Below are positions 23,093-35,158 of a DNA stretch of 64,000 nucleotides, piece after piece. A model generated the notes under the pieces. It saw nothing but the letters and a program-made list of their open reading frames with translations, was not told the DNA's origin and did no database searches. Source of the DNA: Hydractinia symbiolongicarpus (Eukaryota; Cnidaria; Hydrozoa; Anthoathecata; Hydractiniidae); NCBI RefSeq assembly GCF_029227915.1, contig NC_079885.1, forward strand, positions 15,821,001 to 15,885,000, written 5' to 3'. Numbering within the stretch: the first letter of the stretch is position 1; each line of letters starts with the position of its first letter. Position numbers and translations under genes: made by a program.

Positions 23093-23211
23093 GTCTACGA
23101 CCATACCACGATGAACACACCTGTTCTCGTCCGATCACGGAAGTTAAGCATCGTCGGGCCGGGATAGTACTTGGATGGGGGACCGCCTGGGAACTCCCGG
23201 TGTCGTAGGCT
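23093..23211 (+). rRNA. 5S rRNA: 5S rRNA copy 41 (consensus)
   Basis: Consensus; class B spacer. Confidence 0.97.
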
Positions 23212-23661
23212 ATTGACTTTTTCACGTTACATTATTTATCATTACGACTGTGACGTATCTTTTTTACGAAATAGCCGCTGAGTAAATCAAGAAAGAGACA
23301 TGATTAGAAGTTGCTTTCCCTTCAAAACGGCTACGATCTGGCAGCAATAAATGCGCCAAGTCGCAAATGAATGGATTACGAGCGTCAGACAAAGAAAATG
23401 GCGATGTAGTAACTTTGCTAATTAACTTTGTCATATGAAAATTAAGTCGGAAAGCACCCTAGATTTCCTTCGTTGGAACTTTTTACCGGAAATCATAAAG
23501 CGCATGGTTGTCGTCATTAATGGATAGCGCTTGAAATGAGCTTTCAAATGCACATAAACACGACCTATTTCGAATGATCCAGTCAAGAAATATGACCTTT
23601 AAAGTTTGAACCATTTTCGATGTAATGTGCTAATAAATCGTAGATATCTGCCCGTTTGTTT

Positions 23662-23780
23662 GTCTACGACCATACCACGATGAACACACCTGTTCTCGTC
23701 CGATCACGGAAGTTAAGCATCGTCGGGCCGGGATAGTACTTGGATGGGGGACCGCCTGGGAACTCCCGGTGTCGTAGGCT
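23662..23780 (+). rRNA. 5S rRNA: 5S rRNA copy 42 (consensus)
   Basis: Consensus; class A spacer. Confidence 0.97.
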
Positions 23781-24230
23781 ATTGACTTTTTCACGTTACA
23801 TTATTTATCATTACGACTGTGACGTATCTTTTTTACGAAATAGCCGCTGAGTAAATCAAGAAAGAGACATGATTAGAAGTTGCTTTCCCTTCAAAACGGC
23901 TACGATCTGGCAGCAATAAATGCGCCAAGTCGCAAATGAATGGATTACAAGCGTCAGACAAAGAAAATGGCGATGTAGTTACTTTGCTAATTAACTTTGT
24001 CATAATAAAATTAAGTCGGAAAGCACCCTAGATTTCCTTCGTTGGAACTTTTTACCGGAAATCATAAAGCGCATTATTGTTGTCAAGAATCGATAGCGCT
24101 TAAAAAGAGCTGTCAAACGCACATAAACACGACCTATTTCGAATGATCCAGTCAAGAAATATGACCTTTAAAGTTTGAACCATTTTCGATGTAATGTGCT
24201 AATAAATCGTAGATATCTGCCCGTTTGTTT

Positions 24231-24349
24231 GTCTACGACCATACCACGATGAACACACCTGTTCTCGTCCGATCACGGAAGTTAAGCATCGTTGGGCCGG
24301 GATGGTACTTGGATGGGGGACCGCCTGGGAACTCCCGGTGTCGTAGGCT
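24231..24349 (+). rRNA. 5S rRNA: 5S rRNA copy 43 (C63T, A74G)
   Basis: A74G is shared only with copy 45. It removes a tag stop and so opens a chance reading frame over the gene. The flank reads ggcttttgac in place of ggctattgac. Class B spacer, unusual beside C63T. Confidence 0.94.
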
Positions 24350-24799
24350 TTTGACTTTTTCACGTTACATTATTTATCATTACGACTGTGACGTATCTTT
24401 TTTACGAAATAGCCGCTGAGTAAATCAAGAAAGAGACATGATTAGAAGTTGCTTTCCCTTCAAAACGGCTACGATCTGGCAGCAATAAATGCGCCAAGTC
24501 GCAAATGAATGGATTACGAGCGTCAGACAAAGAAAATGGCGATGTAGTAACTTTGCTAATTAACTTTGTCATATGAAAATTAAGTCGGAAAGCACCCTAG
24601 ATTTCCTTCGTTGGAACTTTTTACCGGAAATCATAAAGCGCATGGTTGTCGTAATTAATGGATAGCGCTTGAAATGAGCTTTCAAATGCACATAAAAACG
24701 ACCTATTTCGGATGATCCAGTCAAGAAATATGACCTTTAAAGTTTAAACCATTTTCGATGTAATGTGCTAATAAATCGTAGATATCTGCCCGTTTGTTT

Positions 24800-24918
24800 G
24801 TTTACGACCATACCACGATGAACACACCTGTTCTCGTCCGATCACGGAAGTTAAGCATCGTCGGGCCGGGATAGTACTTGGATGGGGGACCGCCTGGGAA
24901 CTCCCGGTGTCGTAGGCT
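24800..24918 (+). rRNA. 5S rRNA: 5S rRNA copy 44 (C3T)
   Basis: C3T only; class A spacer. Confidence 0.97.
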
Positions 24919-25368
24919 ATTGACTTTTTCACGTTACATTATTTATCATTACGACTGTGACGTATCTTTTTTACGAAATAGCCGCTGAGTAAATCAAGAA
25001 AGAGACATGATTAGAAGTTGCTTTCCCTTCAAAACGGCTACGATCTGGCAGCAATAAATGCGCCAAGTCGCAAATGAATGGATTACGAGCGTCAGACAAA
25101 GAAAATAGCGGTGTACTTACTTTGCTAACTAATTTTGTCATATGAAAATTAAGTCTGAAAGTACCCTAGATTTCCTTCGTTGGAACTTTTTACCGGAAAT
25201 CATAAAGCGCATTATTGTTGTCAAGAATCGATAGCGCTTAAAAAGAGCTGTCAAACGCACATAAACACGACCTATTTCGAATGATCCAGTCAAGAAATAT
25301 GACCTTTAAAGTTTGAACCATTTTCGATGTAATGTGCTAATAAATCGTAGATATCTGCCCGTTTGTTT

Positions 25369-25487
25369 GTCTACGACCATACCACGATGAACACACCTGT
25401 TCTCGTCCGATCACGGAAGTTAAGCATCGTTGGGCCGGGATGGTACTTGGATGGGGGACCGCCTGGGAACTCCCGGTGTCGTAGGCT
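25369..25487 (+). rRNA. 5S rRNA: 5S rRNA copy 45 (C63T, A74G)
   Basis: Same allele and 3' flank as copy 43, two units earlier. The spacer has a class E left half (aatagcggtgtacttac) and a class B right half, so gene and right spacer moved together. Confidence 0.94.
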
Positions 25488-25937
25488 TTTGACTTTTTCA
25501 CGTTACATTATTTATCATTACGACTGTGACGTATCTTTTTTACGAAATAGCCGCTGAGTAAATCAAGAAAGAGACATGATTAGAAGTTGCTTTCCCTTCA
25601 AAACGGCTACGATCTGGCAGCAATAAATGCGCCAAGTCGCAAATGAATGGATTACGAGCGTCAGACAAAGAAAATGGCGATGTAGTAACTTTGCTAATTA
25701 ACTTTGTCATATGAAAATTAAGTCGGAAAGCACCCTAGATTTCCTTCGTTGGAACTTTTTACCGGAAATCATAAAGCGCATGGTTGTCGTAATTAATGGA
25801 TAGCGCTTGAAATGAGCTTTCAAATGCACATAAAAACGACCTATTTCGGATGATCCAGTCAAGAAATATGACCTTTAAAGTTTAAACCATTTTCGATGTA
25901 ATGTGCTAATAAATCGTAGATATCTGCCCGTTTGTTT

Positions 25938-26056
25938 GTTTACGACCATACCACGATGAACACACCTGTTCTCGTCCGATCACGGAAGTTAAGCATCGTC
26001 GGGCCGGGATAGTACTTGGATGGGGGACCGCCTGGGAACTCCCGGTGTCGTAGGCT
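25938..26056 (+). rRNA. 5S rRNA: 5S rRNA copy 46 (C3T)
   Basis: C3T only; class A spacer. First unit of the 5-unit period. Confidence 0.97.
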
Positions 26057-26506
26057 ATTGACTTTTTCACGTTACATTATTTATCATTACGACTGTGACG
26101 TATCTTTTTTACGAAATAGCCGCTGAGTAAATCAAGAAAGAGACATGATTAGAAGTTGCTTTCCCTTCAAAACGGCTACGATCTGGCAGCAATAAATGCG
26201 CCAAGTCGCAAATGAATGGATTACGAGCGTCAGACAAAGAAAATAGCGGTGTACTTACTTTGCTAACTAATTTTGTCATATGAAAATTAAGTCTGAAAGT
26301 ACCCTAGATTTCCTTCGTTGGAACTTTTTACCGGAAATCTTAAAGCGCATTATTGTCGTAATTAACGAATAGCGCTTGAAATGAGCTTTCAAATGCACAT
26401 AAACACGACCTATTTCGGATAATCCAGTCAAGAAATATGACCTTTAAAGTTTAAACCATATTCGATGTAATGTGCTAATAAATCGTAGATATCTGCCCGT
26501 TTGTTT
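26057..26506 (+). repeat. Class E intergenic spacer (representative)
   Basis: Diagnostic words: aatagcggtgtacttac, gctaactaattttg, attaacgaatagcgc, ccatattcg. Full form only before copies 47 and 52; left half only before copy 45. Confidence 0.88.
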
Positions 26507-26625
26507 GTCTACGACCATACCACGATGAACACACCTGTTCTCGTCAGATCACGGAAGTTAAGCATCGTTGGGCCGGGATAGTACTTGGATGGGGGACCGC
26601 CTGGGAACTCCCGGTGTCGTAGGCT
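26507..26625 (+). rRNA. 5S rRNA: 5S rRNA copy 47 (C40A, C63T)
   Basis: C40A is shared with copy 52, five units later. Class E spacer, with ccatattcg just upstream of the promoter block. Confidence 0.94.
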
Positions 26626-27075
26626 ATTGACTTTTTCACGTTACATTATTTATCATTACGACTGGGACGTATCTTTTTTACGCAATAGCCGCTGAGTAAA
26701 TCAAGAAAGAGACATGATTAGAAGTTGCTTTCCCTTCAAAACGGCTACGATCTGGCAGCAATAAATGCGCCAAGTCGCAAATGAATGGATTACGAGCGTC
26801 AGACAAAGAAAATGGCGATGTAGTAACTTTGCTAATTAACTTTGTCATATGAAAATTAAGTCGGAAAGGACCCTAGATTTCCATCGTTGGAACTTTTTAC
26901 CGGAAATCATAAAGGGCATTATTGTTGTCAAGAATCGATAGCGCTTAAAAAGAGCTGTCAAACGCACATAAACACGACCTATTTCGAATGATCCAGTCAA
27001 GAAATATGACCTTTAAAGTTTGAACCATTTTCGATGTAATGTGCTAATAAATCGTAGATATCTGCCCGTTTGTTT

Positions 27076-27194
27076 GTCTACGACCATACCACGATGAACA
27101 CACTTGTTCTCGTCCGATCACGGAAGTTAAGCATCGTCGGGCCGGGATAGTACTTGGATGGGGGACCGCCTGGGAACTCCCGGTGTCGTAGGCT
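27076..27194 (+). rRNA. 5S rRNA: 5S rRNA copy 48 (C29T)
   Basis: C29T is private. The A/B mosaic spacer has aaaggacccta, and the 3' flank has tttttcagg; both recur at copy 53. Confidence 0.94.
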
Positions 27195-27644
27195 ATTGAC
27201 TTTTTCAGGTTACATTATTTATCATTACGACTGTGACGTATCTTTTTTACGAAATAGCCGCTGAGTAAATCAAGAAAGAGACATGATTAGAAGTTGCTTT
27301 CCCTTCAAAACGGCTACGATCTGGCAGCAATAAATGCGCCAAGTCGCAAATGAATGGATTACAAGCGTCGGACAAAGAAAATGGCGATGTAGTTACTTTG
27401 CTAATTAACTTTGTCATAATAAAATTAAGTCGGAAAGCACCCTAGATTTCCTTCGTTGGAACTTTTTACCGGAAATCATAAAGCGCATTATTGTTGTCAA
27501 GAATCGATAGCGCTTAAAAAGAGCTGTCAAACGCACATAAACACGACCTATTTCGAATGATCCAGTCAAGAAATATGACCTTTAAAGTTTGAACCATTTT
27601 CGATGTAATGTGCTAATAAATCGTAGATATCTGCCCGTTTGTTT

Positions 27645-27763
27645 GTCTACGACCATACCACGATGAACACACCTGTTCTCGTTCGATCACGGAAGTTAAG
27701 CATCGTCGGGCCGGGATAGTACTTGGATGGGGGACCGCCTGGGAACTCCCGGTGTCGTAGGCT
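27645..27763 (+). rRNA. 5S rRNA: 5S rRNA copy 49 (C39T)
   Basis: C39T is private; class B spacer. Confidence 0.95.
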
Positions 27764-28213
27764 ATTGACTTTTTCACGTTACATTATTTATCATTACGAC
27801 TGTGACGTATCTTTTTTACGAAATAGCCGCTGAGTAAATCAAGAAAGAGACATGATTAGAAGTTGCTTTCCCTTCAAAACGGCTACGATCTGGCAGCAAT
27901 AAATGCGCCAAGTCGCAAATGAATGGATTACAAGCGTCAGACAAAGAAAATGGCGATGTAGTTACTTTGCTAATTAACTTTGTCATAATAAAATTAAGTC
28001 GGAAAGCACCCTAGATTTCCTTCGTTGGAACTTTTTACCGGAAATCATAAAGCGCATTATTGTTGTCAAGAATCGATAGCGCTTAAAAAGAGCTGTCAAA
28101 CGCACATAAACACGACCTATTTCGAATGATCCAGTCAAGAAATATGACCTTTAAAGTTTGAACCATTTTCGATGTAATGTGCTAATAAATCGTAGATATC
28201 TGCCCGTTTGTTT

Positions 28214-28332
28214 GTCTACGACCATACCACGATGAACACACCTGTTCTCGTCCGATCACGGAAGTTAAGCATCGTTGGGCCGGGATAGTACTTGGATGGG
28301 GGACCGCCTGGGAACTCCCGGTGTCGTAAGGT
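28214..28332 (+). rRNA. 5S rRNA: 5S rRNA copy 50 (altered 3' strand of helix I)
   Basis: C63T plus G116A and C118G: the end reads tcgtaaggt in place of tcgtaggct. This weakens the terminal stem by losing the G1-C118 pair and giving C3-A116, so RNA stability or processing may suffer. The flank then reads tttgac. Class B spacer. Possible pseudogene. Confidence 0.85.
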
Positions 28333-28782
28333 TTTGACTTTTTCACGTTACATTATTTATCATTACGACTGTGACGTATCTTTTTTACGAAATAGCCGCT
28401 GAGTAAATCAAGAAAGAGACATGATTAGAAGTTGCTTTCCCTTCAAAACGGCTACGATCTGGCAGCAATAAATGCGCCAAGTCGCAAATAAATGGATTAC
28501 GAGCGTCAGACAAAGAAAATGGCGATGTAGTAACTTTGCTAATTAACTTTGTCATATGAAAATTAAGTCGGAAAGCACCCTAGATTTCCTTCGTTGGAAC
28601 TTTTTACCGGAAATCATAATGCGCATGGTTGTCGTAATTAATGGATAGCGCTTGAAATGAGCTTTCAAATGCACATAAAAACGACCTATTTCGGATGATC
28701 CAGTCAAGAAATATGACCTTTAAAGTTTAAACCATTTTCGATGTAATGTGCTAATAAATCGTAGATATCTGCCCGTTTGTTT

Positions 28783-28901
28783 GTTTACGACCATACCACG
28801 ATGAACACACCTGTTCTCGTCCGATCACGGAAGTTAAGCATCGTCGGGCCGGGATAGTACTTGGATGGGGGACCGCCTGGGAACTCCCGGTGTCGTAGGC
28901 T
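28783..28901 (+). rRNA. 5S rRNA: 5S rRNA copy 51 (C3T)
   Basis: C3T only; class A spacer with ataatgcgc. Partner of copy 46. Confidence 0.97.
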
Positions 28902-29351
28902 ATTGACTTTTTCACGTTACATTATTTATCATTACGACTGTGACGTATCTTTTTTACGAAATAGCCGCTGAGTAAATCAAGAAAGAGACATGATTAGAAG
29001 TTGCTTTCCCTTCAAAACGGCTACGATCTGGCAGCAATAAATGCGCCAAGTCGCAAATGAATGGATTACGAGCGTCAGACAAAGAAAATAGCGGTGTACT
29101 TACTTTGCTAACTAATTTTGTCATATGAAAATTAAGTCTGAAAGTACCCTAGATTTCCTTCGTTGGAACTTTTTACCGGAAATCTTAAAGCGCATTATTG
29201 TCGTAATTAACGAATAGCGCTTGAAATGAGCTTTCAAATGCACATAAACACGACCTATTTCGGATAATCCAGTCAAGAAATATGACCTTTAAAGTTTAAA
29301 CCATATTCGATGTAATGTGCTAATAAATCGTAGATATCTGCCCGTTTGTTT

Positions 29352-29469
29352 GTCTACGACCATACCACGAATACACACCTGTTCTCGTCAGATCACGGAA
29401 GTTAAGCATCGTTGGGCCGGGATAGTACTTGGATGGGGGACCGCCTGGGAACTCCCGGTGTCGTAGGCT
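29352..29469 (+). rRNA. 5S rRNA: 5S rRNA copy 52 with 1-nt deletion (118 nt)
   Basis: The stretch at positions 16-28 reads acgaatacacacc in place of acgatgaacacacc. One base is missing and the junction of helix II with the next loop is altered. It also has C40A and C63T like copy 47, so the deletion is younger than the 5-unit duplication. Probable emerging pseudogene; box A and box C are untouched. Class E spacer. Confidence 0.85.
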
Positions 29470-29919
29470 ATTGACTTTTTCACGTTACATTATTTATCAT
29501 TACGACTGGGACGTATCTTTTTTACGCAATAGCCGCTGAGTAAATCAAGAAAAAGACATGATTAGAAGTTGCTTTCCCTTCAAAACGGCTACGATCTGGC
29601 AGCAATAAATGCGCCAAGTCGCAAATGAATGGATTACGAGCGTCAGACAAAGAAAATGGCGATGTAGTAACTTTGCTAATTAACTTTGTCATATGAAAAT
29701 TAAGTCGGAAAGGACCCTAGATTTCCTTCGTTGGAACCTTTTACCGGAAATCATAAAGCGCATTATTGTTGTCAAGAATCGATAGCGCTTAAAAAGAGCT
29801 GTCAAACGCACATAAACACGACCTATTTCGAATGATCCAGTCAAGAAATATGACCTTTAAAGTTTGAACCATTTTCGATGTAATGTGCTAATAAATCGTA
29901 GATATCTGCCCGTTTGTTT

Positions 29920-30038
29920 GTCTACGACCATACCACGATGAACACACCTGTTCTCGTCCGAACACGGAAGTTAAGCATCGTCGGGCCGGGATAGTACTTG
30001 GATGGGGGACCGCCTGGGAACTCCCGGTGTCGTAGGCT
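29920..30038 (+). rRNA. 5S rRNA: 5S rRNA copy 53 (T43A)
   Basis: T43A is private. A/B mosaic spacer and tttttcagg 3' flank as in copy 48. Confidence 0.94.
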
Positions 30039-30488
30039 ATTGACTTTTTCAGGTTACATTATTTATCATTACGACTGTGACGTATCTTTTTTACGAAATA
30101 GCCGCTGAGTAAATCAAGAAAGAGACATGATTAGAAGTTGCTTTCCCTTCAAAACGGCTACGATCTGGCAGCAATAAATGCGCCAAGTCGCAAATGAATG
30201 GATTACAAGCGTCAGACAAAGAAAATGGCGATGTAGTTACATGGCTAATTAACTTTGTCATAATAAAATTAAGTCGGAAAGCACCCTAGATTTCCTTCGT
30301 TGGAACTTTTTACCGGAAATCATAAAGCGCATTATTGTTGTCAAGAATCGATAGCGCTTAAAAAGAGCTGTCAAACGCACATAAACACGACCTATTTCGA
30401 ATGATCCAGTCAAGAAATATGACCTTTAAAGTTTGAACCATTTTCGATGTAATGTGCTAATAAATCGTAGATATCTGCCCGTTTGTTT

Positions 30489-30607
30489 GTCTACGACCAT
30501 ACCACGATGAACACACCTGTTCTCGTCCGATCACGGAAGTTAAGCATCGTCGGGCCGGGATAGTACTTGGATGGGGGACCGCCTGGGAACTCCCGGTGTC
30601 GTAGGCT
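30489..30607 (+). rRNA. 5S rRNA: 5S rRNA copy 54 (consensus)
   Basis: Consensus; class B spacer with gttacatgg. The second T run after the gene is T5 instead of T6, which makes the next interval 568 bp. Confidence 0.97.
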
Positions 30608-31056
30608 ATTGACTTTTTCACGTTACATTATTTATCATTACGACTGTGACGTATCTTTTTACGAAATAGCCGCTGAGTAAATCAAGAAAGAGACATGATT
30701 AGAAGTTGCTTTCCCTTCAAAACGGCTACGATCTGGCAGCAATAAATGCGCCAAGTCGCAAATGAATGGATTACGAGCGTCAGACAAAGAAAATGGCGAT
30801 GTAGTAACTTTGCTAATTAACTTTGTCATATGAAAATTAAGTCGGAAAGCACCCTAGATTTCCTTCGTTGGAACTTTTTTCCGGAAATCATAAAGCGCAT
30901 GGTTGTCGTAATTAATGGATAGCGCTTGAAATGAGCTTTCAAATGCACATAAACACGACCTATTTCGAATGATCCAGTCAAGAAATATGACCTTTAAAGT
31001 TTGAACCATTTTCGATGTAATGTGCTAATAAATCGTAGATATCTGCCCGTTTGTTT

Positions 31057-31175
31057 GTCTACGACCATACCACGATGAACACACCTGTTCTCGTCCGATC
31101 ACGGAAGTTAAGCATCGTCGGGCCGGGATAGTACTTGGATGGGGGACCGCCTGGGAACTCCCGGTGTCGTAGGCT
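31057..31175 (+). rRNA. 5S rRNA: 5S rRNA copy 55 (consensus)
   Basis: Consensus; class A spacer with actttttt extended by one T (ttttttccgg). Confidence 0.97.
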
Positions 31176-31625
31176 ATTGACTTTTTCACGTTACATTATT
31201 TATCATTACGACTGTGACGTATCTTTTTTACGAAATAGCCGCTGAGTAAATCAAGAAAGAGACATGATTAGAAGTTGCTTTCCCTTCAAAACGGCTACGA
31301 TCTGGCAGCAATAAATGCGCCAAGTCGCAAATGAATGGATTACAAGCGTCAGACAAAGAAAATGGCGATGTAGTTACTTTGCTAATTAACTTTGTCATAA
31401 TAAAATTAAGTCGGAAAGCACCCTAGATTTCCATCGTTGGAACTTTTTACCGGAAATCATAAAGCGCATTATTGTTGTCAAGAATCGATAGCGCTTAAAA
31501 AGAGCTGTCAAACGCACATAAACACGACCTATTTCGAATGATCCAGTCAAGAAATATGACCTTTAAAGTTTGAACCATTTTCGATGTAATGTGCTAATAA
31601 ATCGTAGATATCTGCCCGTTTGTTT

Positions 31626-31744
31626 GTCTACGACCATACCACGATGAACAAACCTGTTCTCGTCCGATCACGGAAGTTAAGCATCGTCGGGCCGGGATAG
31701 TACTTGGATGGGGGACCGCCTGGGAACTCCCGGTGTCGTAGGCT
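31626..31744 (+). rRNA. 5S rRNA: 5S rRNA copy 56 (C26A)
   Basis: C26A is shared with the adjacent copy 57, so it spread by local exchange. Class B spacer. Confidence 0.95.
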
Positions 31745-32194
31745 ATTGACTTTTTCACGTTACATTATTTATCATTACGACTGTGACGTATCTTTTTTAC
31801 GAAATAGCCGCTGAGTAAATCAAGAAAGAGACATGATTAGAAGTTGCTTTCCCTTCAAAACGGCTACGATCTGGCAGCAATAAATGCGCCAAGTCGCAAA
31901 TGAATGGATTACAAGCGTCAGACAAAGAAAATGGCGATGTAGTTACTTTGCTAATTAACTTTGTCATAATAAAATTAAGTCGGAAAGCACCCTAGATTTC
32001 CTTCGTTGGAACTTTTTACCGGAAATCATAAAGCGCATTATTGTTGTCAAGAATCGATAGCGCTTAAAAAGAGCTGTCAAACGCACATAAACACGACCTA
32101 TTTCGAATGATCCAGTCAAGAAATATGACCTTTAAAGTTTGAACCATTTTCGATGTAATGTGCTAATAAATCGTAGATATCTGCCCGTTTGTTT

Positions 32195-32313
32195 GTCTAC
32201 GACCATACCACGATGAACAAACCTGTTCTCGTCCGATCACGGAAGTTAAGCATCGTCGGGCCGGGATAGTACTTGGATGGGGGACCGCCTGGGAACTCCC
32301 GGTGTCGTAGGCT
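32195..32313 (+). rRNA. 5S rRNA: 5S rRNA copy 57 (C26A)
   Basis: C26A as in copy 56. Class B spacer. Confidence 0.95.
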
Positions 32314-32763
32314 ATTGACTTTTTCACGTTACATTATTTATCATTACGACTGTGACGTATCTTTTTTACGAAATAGCCGCTGAGTAAATCAAGAAAGAGA
32401 CATGATTAGAAGTTGCTTTCCCTTCAAAACGGCTACGATCTGGCAGCAATAAATGCGCCAAGTCGCAAATAAATGGATTACAAGCGTCAGACAAAGAAAA
32501 TGGCGATGTAGTTACTTTGCTAATTAACTTTGTCATAATAAAATTAAGTCGGAAAGCACCCTAGATTTCCTTCGTTGGAACTTTTTACCGGAAATCATAA
32601 AGCGCATTATTGTTGTCAAGAATCGATAGCGCTTAAAAAGAGCTGTCAAACGCACATAAACACGACCTATTTCGAATGATCCAGTCAAGAAATATGACCT
32701 TTAAAGTTTGAACCATTTTCGATGTAATGTGCTAATAAATCGTAGATATCTGCCCGTTTGTTT

Positions 32764-32882
32764 GTCTACGACCGTACCACGATGAACACACCTGTTCTCG
32801 TCCGATCACGGAAGTTAAGCATCGTCGGGCCGGGATAGTACTTGGATGGGGGACCGCCTGGGAACTCCCGGTGTCGTAGGCT
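32764..32882 (+). rRNA. 5S rRNA: 5S rRNA copy 58 (A11G)
   Basis: A11G, in the junction between helices I and II; also seen in copy 68. Class B spacer, the last of the B territory. Confidence 0.95.
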
Positions 32883-33332
32883 ATTGACTTTTTCACGTTA
32901 CATTATTTATCATTACGACTGTGACGTATCTTTTTTACGAAATAGCCGCTGAGTAAATCAAGAAAGAGACATGATTAGAAGTTGCTTTCCCTTCAAAACG
33001 GCTACGATCTGGCAGCAATAAATGCGCCAAGTCGCAAATGAATAGATTACGAGCGTCAGACAAAGAAAATGGCGATGTAGTTAATTTGCTAATTAACTTT
33101 GTCATATGAAAATTAAATCTGAAAGTACCCTAGATTGCCTTCGTTGGAACTTTTTACCGGAAATCTTAAAGCGCATTATTGTTGTAATTAATGGATAGCG
33201 CTTGAAACGAGCTTTCAAATGCACATAAACACAACCTATTTCGGATAATCCAGTCAAGAAATATGACCTTTAAAATTTAAACCATTTTTGATGTAATGTT
33301 CTAATAAATCGTAGATATCTGCCCGTTTGTTT

Positions 33333-33451
33333 GTCTACGACCATACCACGATAAACACACCTGTTCTCGTCCGATCACGGAAGTTAAGCATCGTTGGGCC
33401 GGGATAGTACTTGGATGGGGGACCGCCTGGGAACTCCCGGTGTCGTAGGCT
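33333..33451 (+). rRNA. 5S rRNA: 5S rRNA copy 59 (G21A, C63T)
   Basis: G21A changes the last pair of helix II (21 with 57) to an A-C mismatch; the allele recurs in copies 61, 63, 70 and 72. The spacer has a C left part and a D right part, with atgttctaat near the promoter. Confidence 0.94.
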
Positions 33452-33901
33452 ATTGACTTTTTCACGTTACATTATTTATCATTAGGACTGGGACGTATCT
33501 TTTTTACGCAATAGCCGCTGAGTAAATCAAGAAAGAGACATGATTATAAGTTGCTTTCCCTTCAAAACGGCTACAATCTTGCTGCAATAAATGCGCCACG
33601 TCGCAAATAAATGGATTACGAGCGTCAGACAAAGAAAATGGCGATGTAGTTACTTTGCTAATTAACTTTGTCATATGAAAATTAAGTCTGAAAGTACCCT
33701 AGATTGCCTTCCTTGGAACTTTTTACCGGAAATCTTAAAGCGCATTATTGTCGTAATTAATGGATAGCGCTTGAAACGAGCTTTCAAATGCACATAAACA
33801 CAACCTTTTTCGGATAATCCAGTCAAGAAATATGACCTTTAAAATTTAAACCATTTTTGATGTAATGTGCTAATAAATCGTAGATATCTGCCCGTTTGTT
33901 T

Positions 33902-34020
33902 GTCTACGACCATACCACGATGAACACACCTGTTCTCGTCCGATCACGGAAGTTAAGCATCGTCGGGCCGGGATAGTACTTGGATGGGGGACCGCCTGGG
34001 AACTCCCGGTGTCGTAGGCT
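33902..34020 (+). rRNA. 5S rRNA: 5S rRNA copy 60 (consensus)
   Basis: Consensus gene on a class D spacer, unusual because D spacers here mostly precede C63T genes. Confidence 0.97.
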
Positions 34021-34470
34021 ATTGACTTTTTCACGTTACATTATTTATCATTACGACTGTGACGTATCTTTTTTACGAAATAGCCGCTGAGTAAATCAAG
34101 AAAGAGACATGATTAGAAGTTGCTTTCCCTTCAAAACGGCTACGATCTGGCAGCAATAAGTGCGCCAAGTCGCAAATGAATGGATTACGAGCGTCAGACA
34201 AAAAAAATGGCGATGTAGTTAATTTGCTAATTAACTTTGTCATATGAAAATTAAGTCTGAAAGTACCCTAGATTGCCTTCGTTGGAACTTTTTACCGGAA
34301 ATCTTAAAGCGCATTATTGTCGTAATTAATGGATAGCGCTTGAAACGAGCTTTCAAATGCACATAAACACGACCTATTTCGGATAATCCAGTCAAGAAAT
34401 ATGACCTTTAAAATTTAAACCATTTTCGATGTAATGTGCTAATAAATCGTAGATATCTGCCCGTTTGTTT

Positions 34471-34589
34471 GTCTACCACCATACCACGATAAACACACCT
34501 GTTCTCGTCCGATCACGGAAGTTAAGCATCGTTGGGCCGGGATAGTACTTGGATGGGGGACCGCCTGGGAACTCCTGGTGTCGTAGGCT
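34471..34589 (+). rRNA. 5S rRNA: 5S rRNA copy 61 (G7C, G21A, C63T, C106T)
   Basis: G7C breaks a helix I pair (7 with 112). This is the first copy with C106T, which turns the 69-106 pair of helix V into G-U. Class C spacer with aataagtgc. Confidence 0.9.
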
Positions 34590-35039
34590 ATTGACTTTTT
34601 CACGTTACATTATTTATCATTAGGACTGGGACGTATCTTTTTTACGAAATAGCCGCTGAGTAAATCAAGAAAGAGACATGATTAGAATTTGCTTTCCCTT
34701 CAAAACGGCTACAATCTTGCTGCAATAAATGCGCCACGTCGCAAATAAATGGATTAAGAGCGTCAGACAAAGAAAATGGCGATGTAGTTACTTTGCTAAT
34801 TAACTTTGTCATATGAAAATTAAGTCTGAAAGTACCCTAGATTGCCTTCGTTGGAACTTTTTACCGGAAATCTTAAAGCGCATTATTGTCGTAATTAATG
34901 GATAGCGCTTGAAACGAGCTTTCAAATGCACATAAACACAACCTTTTTCGGATAATCCAGTCAAGAAATATGACCTTTAAAATTTAAACCATTTTTGATG
35001 TAATGTGCTAATAAATCGTAGATATCTGCCCGTTTGCTT

Positions 35040-35158
35040 GTCTACGACCATACCACGATGAACACACCTGTTCTCGTCCGATCACGGAAGTTAAGCATCG
35101 TTGGGCCGGGATAGTACTTGGATGGGGGACCGCCTGGGAACTCCCGGTGTCGTAGGCT
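35040..35158 (+). rRNA. 5S rRNA: 5S rRNA copy 62 (C63T)
   Basis: C63T; class D spacer. The base pattern just upstream is gtttgcttg in place of gtttgtttg. Confidence 0.97.

Larger units (their letters stand above)
24231..26056 (+). repeat. 2-unit repeat (copies 43-44 and 45-46)
   Basis: Copies 43 and 45 share C63T, A74G and the ggcttttgac flank; 44 and 46 share C3T on class A spacers. The left half of copy 45's spacer differs, so an exchange point lies within that spacer. Confidence 0.85.
25938..31175 (+). repeat. 5-unit higher-order repeat, two copies (copies 46-50 and 51-55)
   Basis: Copies 47 and 52 share C40A and class E spacers, 2845 bp apart. Copies 48 and 53 share aaaggaccc upstream and tttttcagg downstream. 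Copies 50 and 55 do not match, so only the first four units align well. Confidence 0.83.

Noticed and set aside
24225-24419. 64-codon open frame over copy 43
   Set aside because: The frame overlaps a 5S gene and arises from A74G and the ggctttt change, which remove stops. The sequence is explained by the rRNA.
25363-25557. Second copy of the 64-codon frame, over copy 45
   Set aside because: It is the same 5S allele repeated two units later, so the repetition is not evidence of a protein.
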